Positions 8,219 through 17,206 of a DNA stretch of 64,000 bases are shown here, piece after piece. Below the pieces are notes generated by a model. The model saw only the letters and a list, made by a program, of their open reading frames with translations. It searched no databases and was not told the origin of the DNA. How positions within the stretch are numbered: position 1 is the stretch's first letter; each line of letters opens with the position of its first letter. Made by a program: the position numbers and the translations under genes. The stretch is from an uncultured Clostridium sp. (GTDB lineage: Bacteria > Bacillota > Clostridia > Clostridiales > Clostridiaceae), in assembly GCA_900547475.1 (NCBI GenBank), contig URGW01000016.1, positions 9,269 through 73,268 on the forward strand. The letters are read 5' to 3'.

Positions 8219-9511
8219 ATGAAATTAATTAAAAAAATTAAACCTAGTAGAATAATTGTATTAGGTTTTCTAATGGTAATATTATTAGGAACTATATTGT
8301 TAATGTTACCTATATCTATAAATGAAGGTAAAAATGTATCATTTATAGATGCACTATTCACATCTACAAGTGCTGTTTGTGTAACTGGTCTAATAGCAAT
8401 AGATACAGCAGATACCTTCACTATATTTGGACGAACTGTAGTTGCTTTATTAATCCAAATAGGGGGCCTTGGAGTTACATCTGTTGGAGTTGGATTTATT
8501 ATGTTAATGAAACGAAAAATAGGTATTAAGGAGAGAACTCTCATAAAAGAATCTATGAATTTAGATTCATTAAAGGGAGTTGTAAAATTAGTTAAGTCTA
8601 TTTTACTTATGACCTTAATCTTTGAAAGTATAGGAGTAATCTTAAGTTATGTTGTGTTCTCAAAGGATTATGCACCCTTGGATGCTTTAGGAATTAGTTT
8701 GTTTCACTCAGTTGCTGCCTTTAACAATTCAGGATTTGATATATTAGGAGGACTTCAAAACTTAATACCTTATCAAAATAATATACTTTTAAATTTAACT
8801 ACATGTGGATTAATTATATTTGGTGGAATAGGATTTTTAGTCATTAAAGAAATTATTGAGGTAAAGTCCTTTAAAAAATTCACTCTACATACAAAAATAG
8901 TTATTATAATGACAGTAATATTATTAATAGTAGGAACTATATTATTAAAGCTTACTGAAAATATATCATGGCTCGGAGCATTCTTTTTCAGTACATCTGC
9001 TAGAACAGCAGGATTTAGTACTTATTCATTAAGTAGTTTTACTAATGCCGGATTATTTGTGATAATTATTTTAATGTTTATAGGTGCATCACCAGGGTCA
9101 ACTGGTGGTGGTATAAAAACTACGACTTTATTTACCCTATATAAAAGTATTTACAGTACATCAACTAACAAGCATTGCATAGCTTTTAAAAGAAAAATAC
9201 CTCTTGCTGTAATATTAAAAGCATTTAACATCACTATCTTAGCTTTGTTTATTATATGTATAGGAACATTTATCTTAAGTATTTTGGAGCCAAATTATAC
9301 CTTTATGCAATTATTATTTGAAGTAACTAGCGCCTTTGGCACAGTAGGATTGTCAACTGGAATAACACCAGACCTTTCTGATATAAGTAAAGCTATTATT
9401 TCATTAATTATGTTTATTGGAAGATTAGGCCCTATGACAATAGCTACTATTTGGTGTTGTAAAGAGCCATCAAATGCACGTTACTCAGAAGAAACAGTTA
9501 TAATAGGATAG
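8219..9511 (+). CDS. ktrB: TrkH/KtrB family potassium uptake protein
   Basis: A 430-residue polytopic membrane protein built from four M1-P-M2 repeats. Filter-type loops are visible: TSTSAVCVTGL (about residue 50), HSVAAFNNSGFD (about 162), TSARTAGFSTYSL (about 262) and TSAFGTVGLSTG (about 375), each with the conserved glycine of the K+ selectivity filter. The SPGSTGGGIKTTT segment is the KtrB intramembrane gate region. The short N-terminus and 430-residue length fit KtrB (Na+-dependent K+ uptake) rather than TrkH. It starts with GGGAG eight bases upstream and is followed 11 bases later by the regulatory subunit gene. Confidence 0.9.
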   Translation: MKLIKKIKPSRIIVLGFLMVILLGTILLMLPISINEGKNVSFIDALFTSTSAVCVTGLIAIDTADTFTIFGRTVVALLIQIGGLGVTSVGVGFIMLMKRKIGIKERTLIKESMNLDSLKGVVKLVKSILLMTLIFESIGVILSYVVFSKDYAPLDALGISLFHSVAAFNNSGFDILGGLQNLIPYQNNILLNLTTCGLIIFGGIGFLVIKEIIEVKSFKKFTLHTKIVIIMTVILLIVGTILLKLTENISWLGAFFFSTSARTAGFSTYSLSSFTNAGLFVIIILMFIGASPGSTGGGIKTTTLFTLYKSIYSTSTNKHCIAFKRKIPLAVILKAFNITILALFIICIGTFILSILEPNYTFMQLLFEVTSAFGTVGLSTGITPDLSDISKAIISLIMFIGRLGPMTIATIWCCKEPSNARYSEETVIIG

Positions 9512-9522
9512 GAGAAATTTTT

Positions 9523-10197
9523 ATGTTTAATTATAAATCAGTAGTAGAATTTGGAATAATAGGAATAGGTAGATTTGGATTTTCCTTAGCAAAAGCATTA
9601 ATAGAGGCAGGAAGAGATGTTATTGTCTTAGATTGTGATGAAAATAAAATAAAGAATATCAGATCCCTTACAGATAATGCATTTGTAGTTAATAACTTAG
9701 ATAAAGAAACTTTACAGGAAACTGGAATTCAAAATTGCGAAACTGTATTTGTATGCATAGGTGAAAAAATAGATGTAAATATCTTAACTACATTAAATGT
9801 TATTAATTTAGGTGTACCTAGGGTAATTTCTAAGGCAATAACTTATGAACAAGGTTGTGTTTTAGAAAAAATAGGTGCAGAAGTTGTATATCCTGAAAGT
9901 GATATGGCTATTAGAATTGCAAATAGATTATTAAATGAAGAAGCTTTAGAGTTTATTGAATTAAATAATGATATCCATATAGAAAAAGTAAAAATAACTG
10001 ATAGATTAGATTTAAAAACAGTATCTAAGGCTAAGATACGTGACAATTTTAATTTAAATATTATAGCCTTAGAAAGGGATGGGAATACAATAATAGAAAT
10101 TGATCCTAACTATATACTAAGGAAAGATGACTTAATTGTAGTTATCGGTAAAAAAACTAATATAAGATCTCTTGAAGAATTTTTGGATATTAAATAA
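9523..10197 (+). CDS. ktrA: KtrA/TrkA family potassium channel regulatory subunit
   Basis: A 224-residue cytoplasmic RCK protein: RCK_N Rossmann domain with GIIGIGRFGFSLAKAL (nucleotide-binding glycines, residues 11-26) and the acidic DCDENK end of beta-2, then an RCK_C domain (residues 140-224). One RCK pair, as in KtrA; the classical TrkA has two. An octameric ring of KtrA gates KtrB in response to ATP/ADP, and c-di-AMP binds the RCK_C part in Firmicutes. Co-transcribed with ktrB and followed by a bidirectional terminator. Confidence 0.88.
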   Translation: MFNYKSVVEFGIIGIGRFGFSLAKALIEAGRDVIVLDCDENKIKNIRSLTDNAFVVNNLDKETLQETGIQNCETVFVCIGEKIDVNILTTLNVINLGVPRVISKAITYEQGCVLEKIGAEVVYPESDMAIRIANRLLNEEALEFIELNNDIHIEKVKITDRLDLKTVSKAKIRDNFNLNIIALERDGNTIIEIDPNYILRKDDLIVVIGKKTNIRSLEEFLDIK

Positions 10198-10228
10198 GTA
10201 TATAAAATTATGCATAATTAAAAGAATG

Positions 10229-10273
10229 TTGTAATAGATTAAATGTATTAATTCAATCTATTACAACTTTTTT
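10229..10273. terminator. bidirectional terminator between ktrA and the TSUP genes
   Basis: TTGTAATAGATT (10229-10240) pairs perfectly with AATCTATTACAA (10255-10266), followed by CTTTTTTT. It ends ktrBA; on the minus strand it overlaps the end of the convergent TSUP gene. Confidence 0.75.
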
Positions 10274-10661
10274 AATTTATATTATTATTTGATCCCTTTT
10301 TAACTTGCTTTTGAGAAAAGCCCTTTTTAACTTCAAAGCATCCAACTAAAAATAAAAAAACACCAAAAGCCTTTTTTAACCATTCAGAAGATAAATAATT
10401 TGCTAAAAAAGCGCCTGCAATAGATCCTAATACTCCAAATAAAGCTATTGGTATTACTAATTTAAGTACAACATTTTTATTTTTAATGTGAATTATAAGA
10501 GCAAAAATAGCCATTGGTATAGATGAAAGCAAATTAATACTTTGCGCAATCTTAGGATCAATATTTACAAACATAATTAAAGCCGGTATAAGAATTGTTC
10601 CTCCTCCCATTCCCATTCCACCAATTACTCCCGCAAAAAAACCTATTATTGTATATATCAT
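10272..10661 (-). CDS. half-size TSUP (TauE/SafE) membrane protein, second subunit
   Basis: A 129-residue protein with four predicted membrane helices and the TSUP repeat signature GVIGGMGMGGGTILIPAL (residues 11-28). Full TauE/SafE transporters are about 250 residues with two such repeats in tandem; here each repeat is its own gene. The ATG overlaps the stop of the upstream half by one base, so the two are coupled and probably assemble as a heterodimer. Family members export or import sulfite, sulfoacetate, taurine or related anions; the substrate here is unknown. Confidence 0.8.
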   Translation of the reverse strand: MIYTIIGFFAGVIGGMGMGGGTILIPALIMFVNIDPKIAQSINLLSSIPMAIFALIIHIKNKNVVLKLVIPIALFGVLGSIAGAFLANYLSSEWLKKAFGVFLFLVGCFEVKKGFSQKQVKKGSNNNIN

Positions 10662-11029
10662 TAAAACACCATCCTAAATGCAGCTATTATCATTATTATT
10701 CCAAAGATTATTCTTAAGAACTTGCCTGTAACTTTACATAATAATTTAGCTCCAATAACTCCACCTATTATACTTCCTATAGCAACTCTCCATGTTAATT
10801 GAAAATCATAAGTGCCTTTTAAAATGTAAACAGTTGAACTTGCTGCAGTTAAAAATACAATTATGGCTAATGCTGTAGCATGAGATTTGTGCTCCTCTAA
10901 CTTAATGATATCATTTAGAATTGGTACTAACAGAGTGCCTCCACCTGAGCCAAAAGACCCATTTATGAATCCTGTAAATAATCCTATTAAAGAATTTTTT
11001 ATATTAAAACTCTTTTTTTTATTTTCCAT
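10661..11029 (-). CDS. half-size TSUP (TauE/SafE) membrane protein, first subunit
   Basis: A 122-residue protein with about four membrane helices and the signature GFINGSFGSGGGTLLVPIL after a short basic N-terminus. It is the partner of 10272-10661 and corresponds to one half of a normal TSUP transporter. ATG 11029 is preferred over the in-frame GTG codons upstream because AGGTGG lies about eight bases before it. Both halves look intact, so this is a split architecture rather than a frameshifted single gene. Confidence 0.8.
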   Translation of the reverse strand: MENKKKSFNIKNSLIGLFTGFINGSFGSGGGTLLVPILNDIIKLEEHKSHATALAIIVFLTAASSTVYILKGTYDFQLTWRVAIGSIIGGVIGAKLLCKVTGKFLRIIFGIIMIIAAFRMVF

Positions 11030-11302
11030 ATGCTTCACCACCTAATTGTATTTTAACCAATTCATATTGTTTTAATTAAAAGTAAATATATGAATTAACA
11101 ATATTTTTAAAAGACTTTTTAATTATTATATTTTTCACTTCAATTTTTAATATATTATTAAAAAAATTAAAATTTTAAGAAAATTTCGAACTTTTTTCAC
11201 GAAACCATTTACATTCTTTGTCGAATATTGTATATTGTAATTGTAATCAGCAAAAAATAATAAATTAAATATATTTATATAATATAAAGAAAGGATGATA
11301 TT

Positions 11303-11980
11303 ATGGCTAATATCGGAATATTCGACGTTTTAGGTCCAATTATGATTGGTCCATCATCATCACATACTGCTGGAGCTGCTAGACTTGGAAAAATAGCTGG
11401 AACAATTGTTAATAAACCTATTAAAGAAGTAAGTTTCCTTCTTCATGGTTCCTTCAAAGAAACCTATAAAGGACATGGAACAGATCGTGCTCTTGTTGCT
11501 GGAATATTAGGATTTCTTCCTGATGATCCTAATCTTAAAGATTCTATTTCAATAGCAAATGAAAAAGGTATAATCATTAGATTTCTTCCAGCTGATTTAG
11601 GACAAGTTCATCCTAATACAGTAAAATTTTTAATTAAAGATATTGATGATATTGAATGGGAAGTCCTAGGTTCTTCTATCGGTGGTGGACTAGTTGAAAT
11701 TCTTGAGATTAATGGAAAAAAGGTGAAAATAACTGGTGAATATCCTACTATTATTACCTGTCATGACGATATTCCAGGTACTGTCTCTAAAATATCTACC
11801 CTTTTCTATGAAAGTAAAATAAATATTGCTTTCATGTCACTTGGTAGGAATCAAAAAGGTAAAGATGCTACCATGACATTAGAAGTTGATACTACTATTT
11901 CAGATGAAATTATAAATGAAATAAAATCAATAAATGGCGTAAACCGTGTTATTGTAATTAATTCTTTAGGAGGATTTTAA
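11303..11980 (+). CDS. sdaAB: L-serine dehydratase, iron-sulfur-dependent, beta subunit
   Basis: A 225-residue subunit. It opens with the family start FDVLGPIMIGPSSSHTAGAARLG (residues 7-29), contains a HGSFKETYKGHGTDRALV block, and ends with an ACT domain (about 150-225, ITCHDDIPGTVSKIS). With the alpha subunit it deaminates L-serine to pyruvate and ammonia using an oxygen-sensitive [4Fe-4S] cluster, a major amino-acid fermentation step in clostridia. The alpha gene follows after two bases. GAAAGG precedes the ATG. Confidence 0.95.
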   Translation: MANIGIFDVLGPIMIGPSSSHTAGAARLGKIAGTIVNKPIKEVSFLLHGSFKETYKGHGTDRALVAGILGFLPDDPNLKDSISIANEKGIIIRFLPADLGQVHPNTVKFLIKDIDDIEWEVLGSSIGGGLVEILEINGKKVKITGEYPTIITCHDDIPGTVSKISTLFYESKINIAFMSLGRNQKGKDATMTLEVDTTISDEIINEIKSINGVNRVIVINSLGGF

Positions 11981-11982
11981 CT

Positions 11983-12870
11983 ATGAATATTGCACACTCT
12001 GGTAGAGAACTTATTAATATATGCCAAGAAGAACAAATATCATTAAGTGAATATGCTATTCGTAAAGAAATTGAAGCTAAAGGTATTTGTCGTGAAGATT
12101 TATTTTTACAAATGCAAAATACACTTAATGCAATGAGAGAAAGTGCTACTTTAGGTAGAGAGAAAGAGGTATATTCTCTTAGTGGGCTTATTGGCGGAGA
12201 TGCTTATCGTCTACAACAATATAGTAATTCCGGTAAATCATTAATGGGTAATGGTATTGTTACTGCAATGGCAATGGCTATGTCTTCCTCAGAAGTAAAC
12301 GGTTCCATGGGTAAAATTGTAGCATGTCCAACTGCTGGTTCATGTGGTATATTACCTGCAGTAATTTTAAGCGCTGGAGAATTACTAAATAAAACTGATG
12401 ATGAACTTATTGCAGGTTTGTTTGCAGCTTCAGCTATCGGAATGATTATAGGAATGAATGCTACATTCTCTGGTGCTGAAGGTGGATGTCAAGCAGAATG
12501 TGGTTCTGCTGCTGCTATGGCATCAGGTGCAGTTGTAGAACTTATGGGTGGAACCCCAGAAATGAGTTTAGATGCTGCTGCTATTATTTTTAAAAATGTA
12601 TTAGGTCTTGTATGCGACCCAGTTGCTGGTTTAGTTGAAATACCTTGTGCAAAGAGAAATGTATCCGGTGCAATAAATGCCCTTTGTACTGCTGATTTAG
12701 TAATGGCTGGTGTAAATTCAAAGATTCCTTTTGATGATGCCCTTTCAGCAATGTATAAAGTTGGATTAGGAATGCCTTCTGAATTAAGAGAAACTGCTTT
12801 AGGCGGCGTTGCTATTACTGAAACTGGTTTAAAACTTAAAGAAAAAGTATTTGGAAACACTAATAATTAA
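11983..12870 (+). CDS. sdaAA: L-serine dehydratase, iron-sulfur-dependent, alpha subunit
   Basis: A 295-residue catalytic subunit with the cluster-binding cysteine regions CPTAGSCGILPA (about residue 112), EGGCQAECGSA (about 165) and CDPVAGLVEIPC (about 210). Length and order match the clostridial two-subunit enzyme (fused as a single protein in E. coli SdaA). It sits between the beta subunit and a permease-like gene; all three share spacing of 2-15 bases and one terminator, so they form an operon for serine uptake and breakdown. Confidence 0.95.
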   Translation: MNIAHSGRELINICQEEQISLSEYAIRKEIEAKGICREDLFLQMQNTLNAMRESATLGREKEVYSLSGLIGGDAYRLQQYSNSGKSLMGNGIVTAMAMAMSSSEVNGSMGKIVACPTAGSCGILPAVILSAGELLNKTDDELIAGLFAASAIGMIIGMNATFSGAEGGCQAECGSAAAMASGAVVELMGGTPEMSLDAAAIIFKNVLGLVCDPVAGLVEIPCAKRNVSGAINALCTADLVMAGVNSKIPFDDALSAMYKVGLGMPSELRETALGGVAITETGLKLKEKVFGNTNN

Positions 12871-12884
12871 TAGGGGATGACGAT

Positions 12885-13910
12885 ATGGATATTATATTTG
12901 GAACAGTTCTTTTACTTATAGTTCTTGGATTATTTACTTTATTCAGCTATAAAGCTCCAAATGGAATGAAGGCCATGGGTGCCTTAGCAAATGCAGCTTG
13001 TGCTAGTTTCTTAGTTGAAGCATTCCACGATGCATTCTTTGGTGGAGTATTAAATATTGGCTTTTTACAAAGTGTTGGTGCTGCTAATGGTAGCTTAGGT
13101 GGTGTTGCTGCTGCAATCCTTGTACCCCTAGCCCTTGGCGTTTCTCCAGTTTATGCAGTATTAGTTGGACTTGCTTGTTCAAGCTTTGGTATCTTACCTG
13201 GTTTTATTGCTGGATACCTTATATCTTATGTTATTAAATTCTTAGAAAAGAAAGTACCTGCTGGCTTAGACCTTATTGCTATAATAATTATTGCTGCTCC
13301 ACTTTCTCGTTTAATTGCATCAGGCATGACACCAATTGTTAATAGTACATTATTAAAAATAGGTGATGTATTACTTTCATCTGCTAATTCAAGTCCTATA
13401 ATTATGGGAGTTATTCTTGGTGGAATATTAACAGTAGTTGCTACAGCTCCACTTAGCTCAATGGCTCTTACTGCTATGCTTGGGTTAACAGGTGTTCCAA
13501 TGGCTATAGGTGCCTTAGCAGTATTTGGTTCTTCATTCATGAACTATGTATTCTTTGGAAAAATGAAGTTTGGTTCTAAAAAAGATACTATTGCCGTTGC
13601 CATTGAACCTCTAACTCAAGCGGATATAATTAGTGCTAATCCTATTCCAGTTTACGTAACAAACTTTATAGGTGGTGCATTAAGTGGAATAATAGTTTCT
13701 CTTATGGGATTAGTTAATATGACTCCTGGTACTGCCACTCCAATCGCAGGCTTTGCAGTTATGTTTGCCTATAATCCAGCTATAAAAGTATTAATAGCTG
13801 CTGCTGGCTGTATTGTAGTAAGTGTTATCAGCGGATATATCGGTTACTTCATATTTAAAAACAAGAAAATTCTTACTTCTGATGAAATTAGAAATCCTAA
13901 AGCAGCTTAA
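12885..13910 (+). CDS. PTS EIIC-like permease (PTS_EIIC_2 type) linked to serine dehydratase
   Basis: A 341-residue very hydrophobic protein with about ten membrane helices and many small-residue motifs (ANAACASFLVEAFHDAFFGG; TPGTATPIAGFAVMFAY). It resembles the PTS_EIIC_2 family, annotated as PTS sugar IIC although no EIIA or EIIB domain or gene is present here and no phosphorylation site is visible. Its place directly behind sdaAB-sdaAA suggests it moves serine or a related substrate rather than sugar; that is inference from context. Confidence 0.7.
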   Translation: MDIIFGTVLLLIVLGLFTLFSYKAPNGMKAMGALANAACASFLVEAFHDAFFGGVLNIGFLQSVGAANGSLGGVAAAILVPLALGVSPVYAVLVGLACSSFGILPGFIAGYLISYVIKFLEKKVPAGLDLIAIIIIAAPLSRLIASGMTPIVNSTLLKIGDVLLSSANSSPIIMGVILGGILTVVATAPLSSMALTAMLGLTGVPMAIGALAVFGSSFMNYVFFGKMKFGSKKDTIAVAIEPLTQADIISANPIPVYVTNFIGGALSGIIVSLMGLVNMTPGTATPIAGFAVMFAYNPAIKVLIAAAGCIVVSVISGYIGYFIFKNKKILTSDEIRNPKAA

Positions 13911-13921
13911 TTAATTATCCA

Positions 13922-13961
13922 AGCCCTAAATATAGATCATTATATTTAGGGCTATCTTTTT
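13922..13961 (+). terminator. terminator of the serine dehydratase operon
   Basis: AGCCCTAAATATA (13922-13934) pairs perfectly with TATATTTAGGGCT (13941-13953), six-base loop, followed by ATCTTTTT. Confidence 0.85.
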
Positions 13962-14086
13962 ACAAACAATTATAAATACCAATGTAAATAAGCGCTTCTA
14001 ATATAATAATTAATAATATTTCAATATCAAGTTTTAACTATATTTTTATATGAAAATAGCTAGTAAAACTTTTATAATTTTGCTAG

Positions 14087-14653
14087 CTACCCTTGTAAAA
14101 TATTTTTTGACCAATTAGGTATTTTTTTATCTCTCCATATTACCTTACCCTTTTTTAAATATATAACTTCTCTTAATACTTCTGTATTATCATATATATT
14201 TACTTCATCACATATTTCAATTACATCATTTAGATTTTTTAACGAATCATAGTATCTTCTTTCTATATCTTTATCAGGTATTCCATGTCCACCTTTACTT
14301 ACTCTAATTTTAACTCTTTCCTTAGCAAGTTCTGGATTTTCTAACCCTATATAATTCATAACAATATAAAAACCATTTTCTTTTGCAAACTTTATATTCT
14401 TTACTATGCTTCTGCCAGATAGTGTTGTTTCTTGATTAAAGGATATTCCCTCCAAAATGTATTGTTTTATTAAATTAACAGCTTCTCTTGCACATTTCAT
14501 TTGAAGATTATTGTCTTTCCAAGAACCAATTCTAACTACCATTTCATCAGTATTTATTCTTTTTTCATTTTTATTTTCATTATAATAAATAGATTTATAT
14601 ATTGAGGTTTTACCCGCTCCATTAACTCCTGCAAAAATTGTATAAGTTGGCAT
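14087..14653 (-). CDS. zeta toxin-like P-loop kinase
   Basis: A 188-residue protein with Walker A GVNGAGKTS (about residues 9-17), a RINTDEMV strand with the acidic residue typical of zeta toxins, and QETTLSGRS near residue 80. Zeta toxins phosphorylate UDP-N-acetylglucosamine and block cell-wall synthesis; the ETTLSG form is common in chromosomal zeta-like proteins, some of which may not be toxins. ATG 14653 has AGGTGA five bases before it, inside the last codons of the upstream gene, and is preferred over a GTG at 14662. Coupled to the small gene 14655-14819. Confidence 0.75.
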   Translation of the reverse strand: MPTYTIFAGVNGAGKTSIYKSIYYNENKNEKRINTDEMVVRIGSWKDNNLQMKCAREAVNLIKQYILEGISFNQETTLSGRSIVKNIKFAKENGFYIVMNYIGLENPELAKERVKIRVSKGGHGIPDKDIERRYYDSLKNLNDVIEICDEVNIYDNTEVLREVIYLKKGKVIWRDKKIPNWSKNILQG

Positions 14654-14654
14654 A

Positions 14655-14819
14655 CTATTCACCTATAACCTTAGCTTGCTCTTTTTGTAATACTAAATTG
14701 GCTAAGGTCATATAAAAATCTTGTTCTTCTTTTGTCTTGGAATTTTTAAATAATTCCTTTAATTGACTATATGAATAATTTATAAAAATATCATATAAAT
14801 TAATATCCTTATTTACCAT
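14655..14819 (-). CDS. small putative antitoxin paired with the zeta-like kinase
   Basis: A 54-residue mostly helical protein (YDIFINYSYSQLKELFKN, then a second helix ending in VLQKEQAKVIGE). AGGAGG sits seven bases before the ATG at 14819; an in-frame longer reading upstream lacks such a site. It ends one base before the kinase ATG and supplies that gene's ribosome binding site, the usual order antitoxin then toxin. It does not look like epsilon antitoxin by eye; the antitoxin role is inferred from the context. Confidence 0.6.
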   Translation of the reverse strand: MVNKDINLYDIFINYSYSQLKELFKNSKTKEEQDFYMTLANLVLQKEQAKVIGE

Positions 14820-14949
14820 TAGATTTCCTCCTAAAAAAGCATTTATATGAATATTATATACCAAATTAAATGTATTATAAACCTAATACCTTTTAATTTT
14901 GGTTCTCCACAGATACGGTTCACTTTTCATTATTCTAAAACTATAAAGT

Positions 14950-14985
14950 TGAAAATAACCCAGCTGATTTGCTCAGCTGGGTTAT
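14950..14985 (-). terminator. terminator of the reductase gene
   Basis: On the minus strand ATAACCCAGCTGA (14985-14973) pairs perfectly with TCAGCTGGGTTAT (14967-14955), then TTTC. It lies just after the stop of the 15011-17014 gene. Confidence 0.8.
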
Positions 14986-15010
14986 ATAAAAACCTGTTCC
15001 ATATTATATA

Positions 15011-17014
15011 TTAAAGGGCACCAATTCTCTTAAGTGTATCAGTCATATGTCTACCTTCCTCAACACCTTCAATAATTCTTCTAGCTCTAACACTATCACC
15101 AATGTTCATAACTTCTACATTAGTTCCAGCAAACTTTTCTTGTAATTGTGCCATTAATGGAGAGTGTGCTCTCATTCCTAAACATACAAATCCATAATCA
15201 AAATTGATTTCTTCATCTACACCATCTTTATTAACTATAAAACTACTATCTTTTATTTCTAATAATGAAGTTTCAACTCTTACATCTACTTCCTTCTTCT
15301 TAAGCATAGTCATGAAATCAAGCTTAGTTATTATATCCATTCCATTTCCTACAGCTGGCATTCTTTCAACTATAGTAACTTGAGCACCCTTGTGAGCGAA
15401 GTATTCAACTACATCTAGTCCAACTGCTCCTCCACCGATAACTCCTATTTTCTTTCCTTCTAAGTCCATTTCATTGAACTTTTGAATATTATTTATTAAT
15501 CCAAAGATTGATAATACTTTTGAATTTTCTTTATCAACTCTATCATGTAATCCTGTAATTGGAGGTAAAAGAGGAGTTGATCCTGTGGCATTAATAACTA
15601 CATCTGGTTTTAAATTTTCTATTGCTTCTATTGTAGCAACAGTATTTGTAAATATATAAAGATTTCTTAATTTCTTAGCTCTATTGATTAAGTAATCTGG
15701 GAAATCATTAATTCTATCTTTAGCTGGTAATTTAGCTATTTCTCTAGCTAATCCACCTAAGTAAGGTTTAGCTTCAAATAAGAATGTTGTACATCCAACT
15801 TCAGCAGCAGTACAAGCAGCTTCTAATCCTGCAGTTCCTCCACCAATAACAACAACATTTACTGGCTTGTTTACTTTCATAGAAGTGTGAGCCTCTTCTC
15901 CTAATATAACTTCCGGATTTATTGTACATCTTACAGGTCTATTTATTCCAATTCTATGGCCAGCGCATCCAATGTTACAAGATATACATTTTCTTAATTC
16001 ATCTTCTCTTCCACTCTTAACTTTATTAACCCATTCTGGATCAGCTATAAGTCCACGTCCCATTGCTAATAAATCAGCATGTCCTTCTTCTAATATCTTT
16101 TCAGCAACCTTTGGATTTCTGATGTTTCCTGATGTTATAACTGGCTTATTAAACTTCTCTTTAAAAGCCTTAGCCATGTATGAACGCCATCCATCCTTTA
16201 AGTAGTTAGCATCTATTTGGTATTGTAATGTATCGTTAACTGCAGCTGATACATTTAATATGTCGATTTCATCAACAAGATATTCCATCATTTCTAATGT
16301 ATCTTCTAATGTATTTCCACCTTCCATGAATTCATCTGCACTAAATCTAAAGCTTATTGGGAACATTGGCCCTACTGCAGCTCTAACTTTTTCTAATACT
16401 AATTTAGGGAATCTTACTCTATTTTCTAAACTTCCACCAAACTCATCAGTTCTTCTATTGTATAAAGGTGATAAGAATTGACATAGTAAGTAAGAGTGTC
16501 CTCCATGAATTTCAACAGCATCAAATCCAGCCATTTGAGCTCTTTTTGCTGCTTCTGCATATTTATCAGCAATTGCATATATTTCTTCAACTGTTAATGG
16601 TCTTGGAATAGCTCCACCTGTTTTTGAAGGAACATTTGAAGATGATACTGGAGTATTTCCTTCTATTCTTCCTGGTACAGCTGATGCTCCAGAATGATTT
16701 ATTTGAATAGCAACACAAGCACCATGTCTATGTAATCTTTCAGTTAATCTAAATAGATTTGGCATATATCTATCATGATCTAATCTAATTTGAGTTGTTC
16801 CGTTTGAACCCATTGGAAAATCAACACAAGCATTTTCTACTATTATTAAACCAGTTCCACCTTTAGCTCTTTTTTCATAATATTGAACATGCTCTTCAGT
16901 AAACTCTCCCATTGCTCCACCATAGTTAGTTCCCATTGGAGGCATAGCAATTCTATTTCTGATTGTCATATTTTTTATTGTTAATGGTGTAAATATGTTT
17001 TGGTACTTATTCAT
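15011..17014 (-). CDS. old-yellow-enzyme/2,4-dienoyl-CoA reductase family FMN-FeS-FAD oxidoreductase
   Basis: A 667-residue three-part enzyme: an FMN TIM barrel (residues 1-345; HGGHSYLLCQFLSPLYNRRTD and GGSLENRVRF), a [4Fe-4S] motif CISCNIGCAGHR...RCTINP (about 346-370), and an FAD/NAD(P)H domain with VVIGGGTAGLEAA and GVIGGGAVGLDVVE. It passes hydride from NAD(P)H to an alpha,beta-unsaturated acid or CoA ester, as in clostridial 2-enoate reductase and FadH. It neighbours aroQ and a YdiB-like dehydrogenase, and all three promoters carry or lie behind the same ATAG-N7-CTAT box, so the substrate may be a shikimate- or quinate-derived cyclic enoate. That role is inference. Confidence 0.85.
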   Translation of the reverse strand: MNKYQNIFTPLTIKNMTIRNRIAMPPMGTNYGGAMGEFTEEHVQYYEKRAKGGTGLIIVENACVDFPMGSNGTTQIRLDHDRYMPNLFRLTERLHRHGACVAIQINHSGASAVPGRIEGNTPVSSSNVPSKTGGAIPRPLTVEEIYAIADKYAEAAKRAQMAGFDAVEIHGGHSYLLCQFLSPLYNRRTDEFGGSLENRVRFPKLVLEKVRAAVGPMFPISFRFSADEFMEGGNTLEDTLEMMEYLVDEIDILNVSAAVNDTLQYQIDANYLKDGWRSYMAKAFKEKFNKPVITSGNIRNPKVAEKILEEGHADLLAMGRGLIADPEWVNKVKSGREDELRKCISCNIGCAGHRIGINRPVRCTINPEVILGEEAHTSMKVNKPVNVVVIGGGTAGLEAACTAAEVGCTTFLFEAKPYLGGLAREIAKLPAKDRINDFPDYLINRAKKLRNLYIFTNTVATIEAIENLKPDVVINATGSTPLLPPITGLHDRVDKENSKVLSIFGLINNIQKFNEMDLEGKKIGVIGGGAVGLDVVEYFAHKGAQVTIVERMPAVGNGMDIITKLDFMTMLKKKEVDVRVETSLLEIKDSSFIVNKDGVDEEINFDYGFVCLGMRAHSPLMAQLQEKFAGTNVEVMNIGDSVRARRIIEGVEEGRHMTDTLKRIGAL

Positions 17015-17132
17015 CCTACATTCTCCTATAAATATATATTGATAAAGTTTTAACTTTCATTTTCATATAACTTCTTATTTAAGTATAACCCTTAAAAAAT
17101 TATAAATCTAATGAATATTTTTATATTTTTTT

Positions 17133-17147
17133 ATAGATATAATCTAT
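17133..17147 (-). promoter_or_regulatory. LysR-type (T-N11-A) box upstream of the reductase gene
   Basis: ATAGATATAATCTAT, a 7-1-7 palindrome fitting ATAG-N7-CTAT. A -10-like TATAAT lies about 40 bases downstream on the minus strand, near 17098, which places the box centre near -50. The same box recurs at 18817, 19219 and 19241. Confidence 0.55.
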
Positions 17148-17206
17148 CAGTTGGTAAAAATTAAAAAAGGCTGTGCATATTGCAACAGCCATAATTTTCT
17201 AATATC

